Assembly (NCBI RefSeq): GCF_002934445.1
Contig: NZ_PTJE01000003.1
Location: forward strand, 310,001 to 374,000
Length of the DNA: 64,000 nucleotides
Source of the DNA: Nonlabens xylanidelens
GTDB lineage: Bacteria; Bacteroidota; Bacteroidia; Flavobacteriales; Flavobacteriaceae
Reading direction: 5' to 3'
A model generated the notes under the pieces. It was given only the letters and a program-made list of their open reading frames with translations, searched no databases and was not told where the DNA came from. The position numbers were made by a program, and so were the translations under genes. Below are positions 41,898 through 50,544 of this stretch, piece after piece. The stretch's first letter is position 1. Each line of letters opens with the position of its first letter.

Positions 41898-43571
41898 TTA
41901 TTGATCTAAGATTAATTTACCGTTGTGTAATGTGATCATTCTACCACATCGTTTCATCCATTCTCTATTCTGACTAACCACTACAATAGACCAGCCATTA
42001 GACTTATCAGTTAAAAAGTCCATAATTCTAGCAGACTCTTCCTTTTCAAATTGATCTAACGGATCTTTGAGAATAAGCATCTTAGGATATCTAACAATAC
42101 TGCGCGCCAAAACAATTTTCTTTGCTACTGTATAACTTAATTGTTTACCCTCTGGAAATATGACCGTATCCAGTCCTTTAGGTAATTTTTTAAGATAATT
42201 AACCAGTCCTAATTTTTCTAGTGCCCAGTATATACGCTCGTCATTAACTGAAGCATCTCCAAAGGTTATGTTATCCCTCAAAGTACCTTCAAATGGGCTT
42301 TCTTCACTTAAGGATTGCCCTAGATTTGCTCTATAATAATTAAGATCTAGACCTCTTAAGTCTGAATTATTCACATAAATACTACCTTGAGTAGGCTCTA
42401 TGATACCAGCTATTAACCTTAATAGGGTGGCTTTACCGCTACCGTTTGCGCCGTTTACTAAAATGGTACAGTTCTCTGATATTTTTAAAGATATATTATT
42501 AAGAATAGGTTGTGTTCTTTCTGGTACTGTAAAAGTTACTTGATCCAACTCTACACTAAAACTTTGATCCTGAGCAAAGGGATGCTCTCCTGATTGAGGT
42601 TCTAATTCTTTGTCTACGACTTCCCCTAATTTTTCTAATGAAGTAAGCATATCATAAAATGACTCTAGACCAGAGATTATTTTTTCAACCGCACCTATAA
42701 TGATTAGGATAATAAGTTCTGCTGCGACAAATTGACCAATATTCATCTCCTGACTTAAAACTAATAAACCACCTATAATTAATAACCCTGCAGTGATTAA
42801 AACTTTAAATCCTATTAATTGAATGGCCTGTCGTACTAAAACTTTAAAATGTTGCTCTCTATAATTAAGGTAATTTGAAACTAAAGCATCATTTTTTTCC
42901 ACGGCATGATTAGTAATTCCAGAGAGTTTAAAACTAACTAGTGACCTTGCAATTTCTTGTAGCCAGTGCGCTACTCTATACTTACTTTTTGACTCTAGAA
43001 TACTGGTTTCTAAACCTTTTTCGGCTGTAAATTTAAATAATATATAAGCCAGACCTACTAGTAAAACACCGTAAACGATAAAGAATGGGTGATAAAACGA
43101 TAGTAAAAGCAATCCTAATAAAATTTGTAATAACGCCGTAGGATAATCTACTAATAATTTAGAAAGACTTTTCTGTATAGTAAGGGTATCAAAAAATCTA
43201 TTAGCTAGTTCTGGTGGGTACGTGCCGCGCAGCTCACTCATTCTAATTTTAGGAAATCTGAAAGCAAAATCAAATGAAGATCTTGTGAAAATCTTCTGCT
43301 GAATGTTTTCTGTAATTCTTATTTGCATAATTTGCAGCACACCACCAAAGGCAACACCAGCAGTTACCAAAACTACAAGAAGTATCCATGAGGTACTTAT
43401 TTGCGCACCTTGTATAAGGTTAATAATAGCTTGTATCCCTAGTGGTAAGGATAACCCTACTATTCCTGCAAAAATAGCATAGTAAAAAATCTGTCTAATA
43501 TCTTTTCTATCAACTTCTAACATGCGCATTAAACGCTGCCATGCTGTGAGTATATTTTTATCTTTTTTCAT
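41898..43571 (-). CDS. ABC exporter subunit with degenerate ATPase motifs
   Basis: A 557-aa fused membrane/ATPase subunit: about six helices (28-300) and a nucleotide-binding domain (about 338-557). It has no peptidase domain. ATPase motifs depart from the consensus: Walker A is GANGSGKAT (K380 present, but Ala381 where Ser/Thr coordinates Mg), the signature reads LSYTVAKK instead of LSGGQ, Walker B is LILKDPLDQ (Lys instead of Asp, Asp instead of catalytic Glu), and the switch-His position holds Gln (VVSQNREW). The gene is intact and in a tight operon with HlyD and TolC partners. Either this is a low-activity or ATPase-independent exporter, or it belongs to a family with relaxed motifs; this cannot be settled by eye. 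Confidence 0.85.
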   Translation of the reverse strand: MKKDKNILTAWQRLMRMLEVDRKDIRQIFYYAIFAGIVGLSLPLGIQAIINLIQGAQISTSWILLVVLVTAGVAFGGVLQIMQIRITENIQQKIFTRSSFDFAFRFPKIRMSELRGTYPPELANRFFDTLTIQKSLSKLLVDYPTALLQILLGLLLLSFYHPFFIVYGVLLVGLAYILFKFTAEKGLETSILESKSKYRVAHWLQEIARSLVSFKLSGITNHAVEKNDALVSNYLNYREQHFKVLVRQAIQLIGFKVLITAGLLIIGGLLVLSQEMNIGQFVAAELIILIIIGAVEKIISGLESFYDMLTSLEKLGEVVDKELEPQSGEHPFAQDQSFSVELDQVTFTVPERTQPILNNISLKISENCTILVNGANGSGKATLLRLIAGIIEPTQGSIYVNNSDLRGLDLNYYRANLGQSLSEESPFEGTLRDNITFGDASVNDERIYWALEKLGLVNYLKKLPKGLDTVIFPEGKQLSYTVAKKIVLARSIVRYPKMLILKDPLDQFEKEESARIMDFLTDKSNGWSIVVVSQNREWMKRCGRMITLHNGKLILDQ

Positions 43572-44244
43572 TTGTGATAATAAGTTGATTAATTAAGTTT
43601 AAAAAGTAATGGGTAGGTGTGGTATGACTATTACAGTCTGTGATTGCCGCAAAATGATCTTTAAGAAAATGTTGATGTAAAGCACCATCTATAATCATAC
43701 TACTTAAAGAAGAAGGGAATTTATACGTAGCATCTACTGCAGTAATTAAATCCTTAAGTCGCACCACGAGGCGTTTGTAAATAGCAAAAAAACCTTCTTT
43801 ATTCTCTTGATCTACCGATTTAGTCAGATATGATTTTGAGAACTCTGAAATGATTATTTTATTTAAAAGGACTTCATTTATATGACTGAAGTTAGAATCT
43901 TGAGAAACTTCTTGAGTTAAAATCTCTACCGCTTTAATTAACTTATCCTGGTCGGTAGTCATTACCATGGTTTCTAAAATCAACTGGTATTCTATCCAGC
44001 TCCAGTACCATGAGGTGAGATATAGTAAGAGTTTATGCTTACTCTCAAAATACCTATAAATAGAACTCTCGTTAGATTTTATAACAACACCTAACTTCTT
44101 AAAAGTAAATTGTTCAAAACCCAATTCATAAATCATTTCTATACTGTGACTTACTATGCGCTTACCTAAGTCAGAGCTTTCTGGATCTTTAAGATATAAT
44201 TTATCATTAATCTCAACCTTTAGATTTTTAAGAAGTGAATGCAT
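43558..44244 (-). CDS. TetR-family transcriptional regulator of the export operon
   Basis: A 228-aa regulator. I chose the ATG at 44244 (MHSLLKNLK); an upstream in-frame TTG is less likely. The N-terminal helix-turn-helix (residues about 25-70: RIVSHSIEMIYELGFEQFTFKKLGVVIKSNESSIYRYFESKHKLL) is a clear TetR DNA-binding domain; the rest is the helical ligand-binding part, which does not reveal the inducer. It overlaps the ABC gene by 14 bases and is the first gene of the exporter operon. A 17-bp perfect palindrome (44268-44284) overlaps its -7 box, so it most likely represses its own operon. Confidence 0.87.
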   Translation of the reverse strand: MHSLLKNLKVEINDKLYLKDPESSDLGKRIVSHSIEMIYELGFEQFTFKKLGVVIKSNESSIYRYFESKHKLLLYLTSWYWSWIEYQLILETMVMTTDQDKLIKAVEILTQEVSQDSNFSHINEVLLNKIIISEFSKSYLTKSVDQENKEGFFAIYKRLVVRLKDLITAVDATYKFPSSLSSMIIDGALHQHFLKDHFAAITDCNSHTTPTHYFLNLINQLIITNEKR

Positions 44245-44261
44245 ATTTTTCAATTATTAAA

Positions 44262-44284
44262 CAAACATAATAGTATTACTATTA
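44262..44284 (-). promoter_or_regulatory. -7 box and candidate TetR operator of the export operon
   Basis: TATGTTTG on the minus strand (44269-44262) matches TAnnTTTG. Abutting it is the perfect palindrome TAATAGTATTACTATTA (44268-44284), a size and symmetry usual for TetR operators. The TetR gene is the first gene downstream, 17 bases from the box. Confidence 0.6.
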
Positions 44285-44416
44285 ATCATAGTTAGTTTAT
44301 ATATTAATTAACACCTTAAGTGTTTTAGCTTAATGAATTAAAATAACAGAATCCCAGCTTAGTTAATTTAAAGCAAATTATAATGCTGCATATTAATGGA
44401 ACATTATTTTTACTTT

Positions 44417-45094
44417 ATGACAGACACCTTACTAGAACTTCAAAAAGCTGAAGAGAAAGCAGCGATTTTATTTCAAGAAATTGAAAATAAAGAACTTATA
44501 AAACCAGGTAAAACTGAAAAGCAAATTAATACTGAAGTTTTTGAACTAGCAGATGAGTTGTTCGGAATCAAAAAATACTGGCACAAACGCATAGTTAGAG
44601 CAGGTAAAAACACGCTACATCCTTATGATGAAAATCCAGAAGATCTTACTATTAAAGAGGACGACATACTATTTATAGACTTTGGTCCTATTATAGAAGA
44701 TTGGGAGGCAGACTTTGGTAGAACTTATGTAGTGGGTAATGACATACGTAAGATAAAATTAATGCACGATGTAGAAAGCATGTGGAAAGATGCCAATGAC
44801 TATCTAATTAAAAACCCAGATATCACTGGCGCACAACTCTACCAGTATTGCACCATTCTAGCTCTAAACAATGGATGGGAATACGGTGGTCCTATCGCCG
44901 GTCATTTAATAGGTCACTTCCCACATGAACAACTGGATGGTGAGGATAAGACTAATTACATACATCCTGAAAATCATACACCTATGAATCAAAAAGACAC
45001 GAGCGGTAAGGATCGCTACTGGATTATAGAGATTCACCTCATTGATAGTAAGAATGAGATCGGTGCTTTTTATGAACAACTAGCAGGTTTTTAA
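44417..45094 (+). CDS. M24-family metallopeptidase (single-domain)
   Basis: About 225 aa, starting at ATG 44417 (MTDTLLELQKAEE); a longer frame adds seven residues. This is the pita-bread fold of the M24 family (methionine aminopeptidase, creatinase, Xaa-Pro peptidase) with its five metal ligands in order: Asp in DDILFIDFGPI, Asp in EADFGRTYV, His in GHLIGHFPHEQ, Glu in IIEIHL and Glu in GAFYEQ. It lacks the N-terminal domain of prolidases. Substrate is not predictable; a dipeptidase or aminopeptidase role is likely. It is monocistronic, with a terminator just downstream. Confidence 0.85.
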   Translation: MTDTLLELQKAEEKAAILFQEIENKELIKPGKTEKQINTEVFELADELFGIKKYWHKRIVRAGKNTLHPYDENPEDLTIKEDDILFIDFGPIIEDWEADFGRTYVVGNDIRKIKLMHDVESMWKDANDYLIKNPDITGAQLYQYCTILALNNGWEYGGPIAGHLIGHFPHEQLDGEDKTNYIHPENHTPMNQKDTSGKDRYWIIEIHLIDSKNEIGAFYEQLAGF

Positions 45095-45122
45095 AAATCT
45101 ATCCTGAAATCACGTGACACAC

Positions 45123-45151
45123 AAAATGCCTGCTATAAACAGGCATTTTTT
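45123..45151 (+). terminator. Terminator after the M24 peptidase
   Basis: AAAATGCCTG (45123-45132) pairs with CAGGCATTTT (45140-45149), followed by T. It starts 29 bases past the M24 stop. Confidence 0.85.
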
Positions 45152-45193
45152 ATGTTTTTATTCTAATTGAATAAAAAGGGGAAAGCAAAATCT

Positions 45194-45475
45194 TTATTGA
45201 ATCTCTGCAGTTAAACCAGCTTCTAGTAAAGCGGTACAACGCGGTTTTAAATCATCATAACCACCTGTTTTAACATTACATTTTCCTTTATAGTGAACTA
45301 TAAGAGAACATTGCTCTGCCTGTACAGGCGTGTGATCACAGGCAGCTACTAGCATGTCTATCACGTGATCAAAGGTATTTACTTCGTCATTAAAAAGGAC
45401 TATTTTATTTTCCTTTTGCTCCAAGACTTCCAAATCTAGTTCTGGAAGAACCTGGTCTTGTGTGCTCATTTTCAT
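45194..45475 (-). CDS. clpS: ATP-dependent Clp protease adaptor ClpS
   Basis: A 93-aa adaptor that recognises N-degron substrates and delivers them to ClpA/ClpC-ClpP. Visible family features: KIVLFNDEVNTFDHVIDMLVAACDHTPVQAEQ (the NDxxxTxxxV motif forms the N-degron pocket and the helix that follows lines it) and VHYKGKCNVKTGGYDDL. Length is usual. It lies downstream of prmA on the same strand after 52 bases, a neighbourhood seen in other Flavobacteriia. Nothing unusual is seen. Confidence 0.93.
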   Translation of the reverse strand: MKMSTQDQVLPELDLEVLEQKENKIVLFNDEVNTFDHVIDMLVAACDHTPVQAEQCSLIVHYKGKCNVKTGGYDDLKPRCTALLEAGLTAEIQ

Positions 45476-45527
45476 AGGCTAAATTTAATCAAATACATTG
45501 ATAATATTCGTTTTTAAACCGATTAAA

Positions 45528-46379
45528 TTAGGATTTAATCATTTTTGCAGCTATCCAGTTGTCTTTTTTGAGGTGAGAGTCATAAACAATACCACTCTCC
45601 ATACATTTATTTTTAATATGAACTAAGTCCTCTTCATAAAACCCACTAAAAAGTATGGTACCGCCTTTTTTAAGGCTCTTTGCATAAACAGGAATATCCT
45701 GTAGCAGTATATTTCTATTAATATTGGCTATTATAAAATCATAAGATTTACCTTCCAGTTGCTCTGCACCACCTAGAATAACAGCGACTTTATCTGTTTT
45801 ATTACGCTTTACATTTTCCAGTGCATTTTCATAACACCAGGTATCTATATCGATGGCATCTACTTTAACAGCACCTCTCATTTGCGCTAGAATACCTAGT
45901 ACACCTGTCCCACTACCCATGTCTAAAACCTCAAGATTTTCCACATTTTCATTAAGTAAATGTTCTATCATCATATGTGTAGTCTGGTGGTGTCCCGTAC
46001 CGAAACTCATCTTAGGCTCTATCACGATGTCATACTCTACACCACTAGCTTGGTGAAACGGCGCACGTACTTCACATCTATTATTAACCGTGATTGGGTT
46101 AAAATTCTTTTCCCATTCTGCATTCCAATTTGTTGGTGGTATTTCCGCTTTCGCGAAAGCGATATCACATAAATCATTATTCATAATATCTACTGTATCG
46201 AGAATAGTAGCAGCGTCTGTAGTTTTTAAAACATATGCTTTAATCCCAGTTTCAGTCTCTATAAAGCTCTCAAAACCTACCTCTCCTAGTTGTGCCATAA
46301 GAACATCATTCCACGGTAATTGTGGTGTAACTGTAAAGTCGTACTCTACATAAATCTGGTCGGTAGTATTATTTTCCAT
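45528..46379 (-). CDS. prmA: Ribosomal protein L11 methyltransferase
   Basis: A 283-aa SAM-dependent methyltransferase that trimethylates L11. The N-terminal substrate domain (1-100) precedes the Rossmann domain: MSFGTGHHQTTHMMIE, EVLDMGSGTGVLGILAQMRGA (motif I), DIDTWCYENALENV, and NINRNILLQDIPVY (the NPPY-equivalent). A palindromic repeat at 46146-46161 encodes IAFAKAEIPP, in the linker between domains, just before WNAEWEKNFNPI. It overlaps the DUF1287 gene by 11 bases. Length is somewhat above E. coli PrmA-like core, in line with the insertion. Confidence 0.95.
   Translation of the reverse strand: MENNTTDQIYVEYDFTVTPQLPWNDVLMAQLGEVGFESFIETETGIKAYVLKTTDAATILDTVDIMNNDLCDIAFAKAEIPPTNWNAEWEKNFNPITVNNRCEVRAPFHQASGVEYDIVIEPKMSFGTGHHQTTHMMIEHLLNENVENLEVLDMGSGTGVLGILAQMRGAVKVDAIDIDTWCYENALENVKRNKTDKVAVILGGAEQLEGKSYDFIIANINRNILLQDIPVYAKSLKKGGTILFSGFYEEDLVHIKNKCMESGIVYDSHLKKDNWIAAKMIKS
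46146..46161. repeat. Palindromic repeat copy 9
   Basis: Exact copy inside prmA; encodes AFAKA in the interdomain linker. Confidence 0.95.
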
Positions 46380-46953
46380 AACGGTAATGTCCTGTAATTT
46401 TAAAATTAAAAAGGCAGTCTTCTAACACTTGCCCTGCTCCTATATTATGTACCATTAGGTACCTTTTTTGATCTTTTGATTTGGTTTTAGAAACCATTCC
46501 TATGTGTGTTAGTCCATTATTTAAGGTCCAACTTACTATATCACCAGGTAAATAATCTTTTGCATTTTGAGTTACCGCAATACTTAATCCTTTACGTTTA
46601 AAGAACCTACGCAAGTTGGGTACTCTTCTATGATCGATATTAGTATCTGTTTTTTTCAATCCCCAGTTATTTGGGTATTTTGAAAAATGTGCTTTCATAT
46701 CTACATGAACTTCTTTCTGTAAATCAACACCTAACTTTCTGTAAGTTCTTATGACTACGTCAGTACACACTCCGTATCCTGCAGGCACATCACCATCTGG
46801 ATAAGGAATGCTAAAATAGCTACCGTTATAAACCACGTGATCCTTTGTTAATTCTTGGGCAGCCGCAGCTACTTTTAAACCATAATCCGTTTGTGCTATT
46901 GCTGGTAGACCAATAGTGAGAAATAATAGTAGAATTAGTTTCTTAAAAAGCAT
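46369..46953 (-). CDS. DUF1287 secreted protein (NlpC/P60-like fold)
   Basis: A 194-aa exported protein. The ATG at 46953 (MLFKKLILLLFLTIG) gives a good Sec signal ending AIAQ; the longer frame is not needed. The mature protein is a DUF1287 domain: DHVVYNGSYFSIPYPDGDVP, GYGVCTDVVIRTYRKLGVDLQKEVHVDM with a Cys/His pair, then DYLPGDIVSWTL and LTHIGMVS, resembling cysteine-peptidase or amidase folds acting on cell wall. The conserved Cys, His and Asp are present. Its start overlaps the tpiA 3' end by 11 bases. A periplasmic role is likely; activity is not established. Confidence 0.85.
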   Translation of the reverse strand: MLFKKLILLLFLTIGLPAIAQTDYGLKVAAAAQELTKDHVVYNGSYFSIPYPDGDVPAGYGVCTDVVIRTYRKLGVDLQKEVHVDMKAHFSKYPNNWGLKKTDTNIDHRRVPNLRRFFKRKGLSIAVTQNAKDYLPGDIVSWTLNNGLTHIGMVSKTKSKDQKRYLMVHNIGAGQVLEDCLFNFKITGHYRYGK

Positions 46954-47695
46954 TTGCAATATCAAGGAAAGATGATCCATCTAGAGATGCACCACCTACT
47001 AGTCCACCATCTACATCTGGTTTTGCAAAAATCTCAGCAGCATTTGCTGGTTTTACACTACCACCATAAAGAATACTGGTATTATTTGCCGTTTCTTTTC
47101 CAAATTTAGTTTCTATAAAAGAACGTAAATGCGCGTGCATTTCTTGAGCTTGCTCTGGACTTGCAGTTTCTCCTGTACCTATAGCCCATACTGGTTCATA
47201 AGCTACCACTACATTTTCCATTTGCGCAGCTGTAAGATCAAAGAGACCTAATTCTATTTGTTTAGTTACCGTATCAAAATGGTTCCCAGCTTTACGATCT
47301 TCTAAATGTTCTCCACAACAAAAAATAACTCGCAGTCCTTTATCAAGAGCTGCTTTCGTTTTGGCAGTAATTAATTGATCTGTTTCACCATAAGTATCTC
47401 TACGCTCAGAGTGACCTATAATAACTGTCTTAATACCTATACTTTGCAACATAGGTACAGAAATCTCTCCTGTATATGCACCACTGTCTGCTTCACAAAC
47501 ATTTTGTGCTACAACCTCAATTACGGTATCACAAGTACTGTTAAAAGCATTATATAAAAAAGGATGAGATGGCGCTATCATTAATTCACAGTTAACGTCA
47601 TTAACTAGGCCTTTTTTTAAATCTGTTATTAAAGCTTGTGTCTGTGCAAGATCACAATTCATTTTCCAGTTTCCGGCTACTATATTTTTTCTCAT
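46943..47695 (-). CDS. tpiA: Triose-phosphate isomerase
   Basis: A 250-aa TIM-barrel glycolytic enzyme, normal length. Signatures: GNWKMN at residues 6-11 (Lys, Asn), IGHSERR with the electrophilic His near 95, VVAYEPVWAIGTG with the catalytic Glu near 167, the flexible loop (AIGTGETASPEQ) and GGSVKP phosphate loop plus DGGLVGGASLD. It interconverts dihydroxyacetone-P and glyceraldehyde-3-P. TACCTTTG at 47778-47771 (minus strand) is a good -7 box, 75 bases upstream. The DUF1287, prmA and clpS genes follow, probably as one unit. Confidence 0.97.
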   Translation of the reverse strand: MRKNIVAGNWKMNCDLAQTQALITDLKKGLVNDVNCELMIAPSHPFLYNAFNSTCDTVIEVVAQNVCEADSGAYTGEISVPMLQSIGIKTVIIGHSERRDTYGETDQLITAKTKAALDKGLRVIFCCGEHLEDRKAGNHFDTVTKQIELGLFDLTAAQMENVVVAYEPVWAIGTGETASPEQAQEMHAHLRSFIETKFGKETANNTSILYGGSVKPANAAEIFAKPDVDGGLVGGASLDGSSFLDIANAF

Positions 47696-47770
47696 CGCGT
47701 TTGTTTTAAGGTCATTAAGGTTTCAATAATACCAAAATTGATTATTTTAATACTCTTATGCAAGCAATTG

Positions 47771-47778
47771 CAAAGGTA
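47771..47778 (-). promoter_or_regulatory. -7 promoter box of tpiA
   Basis: TACCTTTG on the minus strand, a perfect TAnnTTTG, 75 bases upstream of the tpiA ATG. Confidence 0.45.
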
Positions 47779-47847
47779 TTGCCTTTTAATTATTGAATAA
47801 AGTTTGTGTGCAGATGTTTATTAAGAAGACCGCAAGTATTTTATAAT

Positions 47848-48921
47848 TTACTCTAACTTTACTCTTGGGTCTAACCACACGTAAATTAAATCTACCATAA
47901 TATTGATAAGAATAAACAACGTTGCTATTACAAGAACCGCTCCTGTGATAACTGGCAAATCTTGTGTATTGAGCGCCTCTACTATTTCTTTACCTATACC
48001 ATTCCAGTTAAAGATATATTCTACAAAAACTGCTCCTGCTAGCATACTCGCAAACCAGCCACTTACTGCTGTAATTACAGGATTAAGTGCGTTTTTAAAA
48101 GCATGTCTTTTTATTACTTGTAATGTAGTAAGTCCTTTGGCATATGCGGTAGTTATGTATTCTTGCCCCATGACTTCTAGCAAACTATTTCTCATTAATT
48201 GAGATACTACAGCTAGCGGTCTAATTCCTAAAACTAATGCTGGCAATATAAGATTGCGCCACTGTAAATGCATCGCCTCACCATAATCATCCATCTCATA
48301 TAGACTACCACTCATTTTAAGGCCAGTAAATTCATGAAGCACAAAACCGAAGATAAAAGCAAAAATAATAGCACTAAAAAAGCTAGGCACACTCATGCCC
48401 ATAGTACTTATCACCTGTATCAATTGATCTATCCAGCTGTTTTTATACAATGCCGAAATGACTCCTAAAATCAATCCTAGAATTAGAGCTACACTTATTG
48501 CTGCAAGTGCAAGAATCATCGTGTTAGGTAAGGTCTCTCCTATTATGTAGCTTACCTTTTTACCAGTTTTCTGAAACGATTCTCTTAAATAAGGCCATTT
48601 AAAATAAGTAGATGTAGTCCCTATAGTAAAGAGATCTACACCTGTATATTTACCATTATCATAAGTAAAATCACTCTTGTCAGTACTGTGAAAAGAAACT
48701 GGAGACAGGTCATTTAAAAAGTACATATACTGAGTACCTATAGATTTATCTAGCCCGTATTTTGCTCGCACATTTGCCAGCTGTTCTTCAGACTCGTTTT
48801 GCCCCAACATCATTTGTGCTGGGTCACCAGGTAAGAGGTAAAATAATAAGAATATAACGGTTACCACTCCATAGAGAGTCAGTAAGGCATATCCTATTTT
48901 TTTAAGCACATAGCTTATCAT
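47848..48921 (-). CDS. ABC transporter permease, DppB/OppB-type
   Basis: A 357-aa permease with about six helices. It has the family opening (LTLYGVVTVIFLLFYLLPGDPAQMMLGQ) and the EAA-type loop near RNSLLEVMGQEYITTAYAKGLTTLQVIKRHAFKNAL, the contact site for the ATPase. A periplasmic insert (about 70-125, LSPVSFHSTDKSDFTYDN...) is larger than in E. coli DppB. It should import peptides or related solutes with a second permease, ATPase and binding protein, none of which lies in this window. Its start overlaps the DoxX-like gene's stop by four bases, so the two are co-transcribed. Confidence 0.85.
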   Translation of the reverse strand: MISYVLKKIGYALLTLYGVVTVIFLLFYLLPGDPAQMMLGQNESEEQLANVRAKYGLDKSIGTQYMYFLNDLSPVSFHSTDKSDFTYDNGKYTGVDLFTIGTTSTYFKWPYLRESFQKTGKKVSYIIGETLPNTMILALAAISVALILGLILGVISALYKNSWIDQLIQVISTMGMSVPSFFSAIIFAFIFGFVLHEFTGLKMSGSLYEMDDYGEAMHLQWRNLILPALVLGIRPLAVVSQLMRNSLLEVMGQEYITTAYAKGLTTLQVIKRHAFKNALNPVITAVSGWFASMLAGAVFVEYIFNWNGIGKEIVEALNTQDLPVITGAVLVIATLFILINIMVDLIYVWLDPRVKLE

Positions 48922-50009
48922 AGAGATAAACTCTCAAAATCATTCCAGTGAGATTTACCTGTAACTACTCCTTTTTTAATAGTCATAACAGCTGGTGTAG
49001 AACGTACAGCAGTTTTTAATTGTGTTCCATCTGTCGTGTAAAACGGAATACTAAAATCATAAGATTTCATTAACGGCTCTAATTGCTCTATACCATTTGC
49101 GCTTAAACCTATAACCTCATAACCAGCTGCTTGTGCTCTCGTAGTAAAACTAGCGAGCTTTTCCATACCACCTTCCTCAATTTTTGAAACATCATAAATC
49201 ATAACAAAGGCAACTTTTTCCTTATCTAGAATCTCTTGCGTATAATCTTCTCCATCTTTTTCTATAGAAAAGTCATGAATTTTAGGAAGTGCTGCTTCTT
49301 GAATAATACGTGTTTCTACTTTATCATATCCTGGACGACCTTCTGGCACCTGACCATCTGTAGTAATTATCTCTTCTTTACCATCTACCGTGTAATACCA
49401 GTCATAACCATAAATATCTGGTTGGCTAGGGTCTTCTTGCATAGCCACCTCTATATCAGTTCCTACCTTATAAGCTCTAAAATCTAAAATCGGTAAATGC
49501 ATTAATACATAGTAAGCGATTATAAAACAAATGATAGTAGAAACGAGAATGATTATGGAGGACTTCGCTTTCGCGAAAGCGGATTTCCATTTATCCATAT
49601 TGAAAAACAAAATCAATATCATGACTAATAGCACCACATCTTTTGCAAATGATTCCCATGGTACTAGAGGTATAGCGTCACCAAAACAGCCGCAGTCCGT
49701 TACTTTATCAAAATAAGCAGAATAAAAAGTTAGGAATGTAAAGAAACCGATCATCAATAAAAGTGACCAGATCGTAAATTTTCTTTGAAATCCTATTAAT
49801 AACATGATTCCTAAGATCACCTCAAAAATCACTAAAAAGATAGCCAGAGGTAATGCAAATGGCTGTAAGAATTCTAACCCTAAAACCGCTGCACTAAAGT
49901 ATTCATCTAGTTTATAAGAAAACCCTAAAGGATCATTTAACTTAATTAAACCACTAAAAATAAATAATACCCCAACGAACCAACGGCAAAATGTAACTAA
50001 TCCTTTCAT
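48918..50009 (-). CDS. DoxX-like membrane protein with C-terminal thioredoxin-like domain (BT_3928 family)
   Basis: A 363-aa protein from ATG 50009 (MKGLVTFCRWFVGVLFIFSGL). Residues 1-140 hold four membrane helices with the DoxX signature (GLIKLNDPLGFSYKLDEYF), a fifth helix follows near 155-175, and the last about 150 residues are thioredoxin-like (KVAFVMIYDVSKIEEGG, YEVIGLSANGI, STPAVMTIKKG). It matches the two-part BT_3928 family of Bacteroidota. A CGC motif (DCGCFGD) in a loop may be redox-active. It may handle membrane redox or quinone chemistry. A palindromic repeat at 49566-49581 encodes KSAFAKAKSS in the linker between helix groups. It precedes and overlaps the permease gene. Confidence 0.82.
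   Translation of the reverse strand: MKGLVTFCRWFVGVLFIFSGLIKLNDPLGFSYKLDEYFSAAVLGLEFLQPFALPLAIFLVIFEVILGIMLLIGFQRKFTIWSLLLMIGFFTFLTFYSAYFDKVTDCGCFGDAIPLVPWESFAKDVVLLVMILILFFNMDKWKSAFAKAKSSIIILVSTIICFIIAYYVLMHLPILDFRAYKVGTDIEVAMQEDPSQPDIYGYDWYYTVDGKEEIITTDGQVPEGRPGYDKVETRIIQEAALPKIHDFSIEKDGEDYTQEILDKEKVAFVMIYDVSKIEEGGMEKLASFTTRAQAAGYEVIGLSANGIEQLEPLMKSYDFSIPFYTTDGTQLKTAVRSTPAVMTIKKGVVTGKSHWNDFESLSL
49566..49581. repeat. Palindromic repeat copy 10
   Basis: Exact copy inside the DoxX-like gene; encodes AFAKA. Confidence 0.95.
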
Positions 50010-50298
50010 GCTTTTTTCTTTGTTGAGACAAATATAAGGATTAGCCATGAGGCTTATGGCATGTGATATGAGGAATTAGGACTTAAAAATTGATTAATAA
50101 AACTCTTTGTTTAAAAGAGGTTTTCTAAATAATGAAAGCTAGTGACATCCATTTCTAGACATCTGATAAAAGCATGGTTGTAGTCTTATTTTTTCAACAA
50201 TTACGTAGTCAAAACCCACCTAGAAATGATAATAATGAAAAGAAACTTTTTCTTTGATCGTATTTCACCTATCTTTAGTTTAAGATTTAATAGACAAG

Positions 50299-50469
50299 AT
50301 GAAATTTTATAGCAAACTCTTTTTAGTAACTGAATTACTCATTTTAATATCCGTAATCACTTTATATTATTTTGATGGAGTTGATGGACTTTCTTGTTTT
50401 TTGATTTCAATGTCTATGGTCTTTTTAATCATTAACCACTTCTACAAGATGTCCTATAACGCAGAATAA
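50299..50469 (+). CDS. Small two-helix membrane protein (56 aa)
   Basis: An ATG at 50299 opens a 56-codon frame (MKFYSKLFLVTELLIL...) ending in TAA at 50469. It codes for two strong hydrophobic segments (about 7-24 and 33-46) separated by a YYFDGVDGL loop, and ends HFYKMSYNAE. The frame fills most of an otherwise empty interval between two minus-strand genes and is followed 24 bases later by a clear terminator hairpin. The composition is typical of short flavobacterial membrane proteins. No family is recognised. About 290 bases upstream (50010-50298) hold nothing else I can identify. Confidence 0.55.
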   Translation: MKFYSKLFLVTELLILISVITLYYFDGVDGLSCFLISMSMVFLIINHFYKMSYNAE

Positions 50470-50492
50470 TTTGTTTCATTCCATAAAAAAAT

Positions 50493-50524
50493 AAAAGCCC
50501 TATTCCATAAAGAATAGGGCTTTT
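50493..50524. terminator. Bidirectional terminator between the small membrane gene and the PPIase gene
   Basis: AAAAGCCCTATTC (50493-50505) pairs perfectly with GAATAGGGCTTTT (50512-50524). It serves both converging genes. Confidence 0.9.
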
Positions 50525-50544
50525 AAATTATAATTTAAGAATAA

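Noticed and set aside
50253-50277. TTTG plus TATCTTTA as a promoter for the 56-aa gene
   Set aside because: Only 13 bases separate the boxes, too few for the usual 17-23 base spacing in Bacteroidota.
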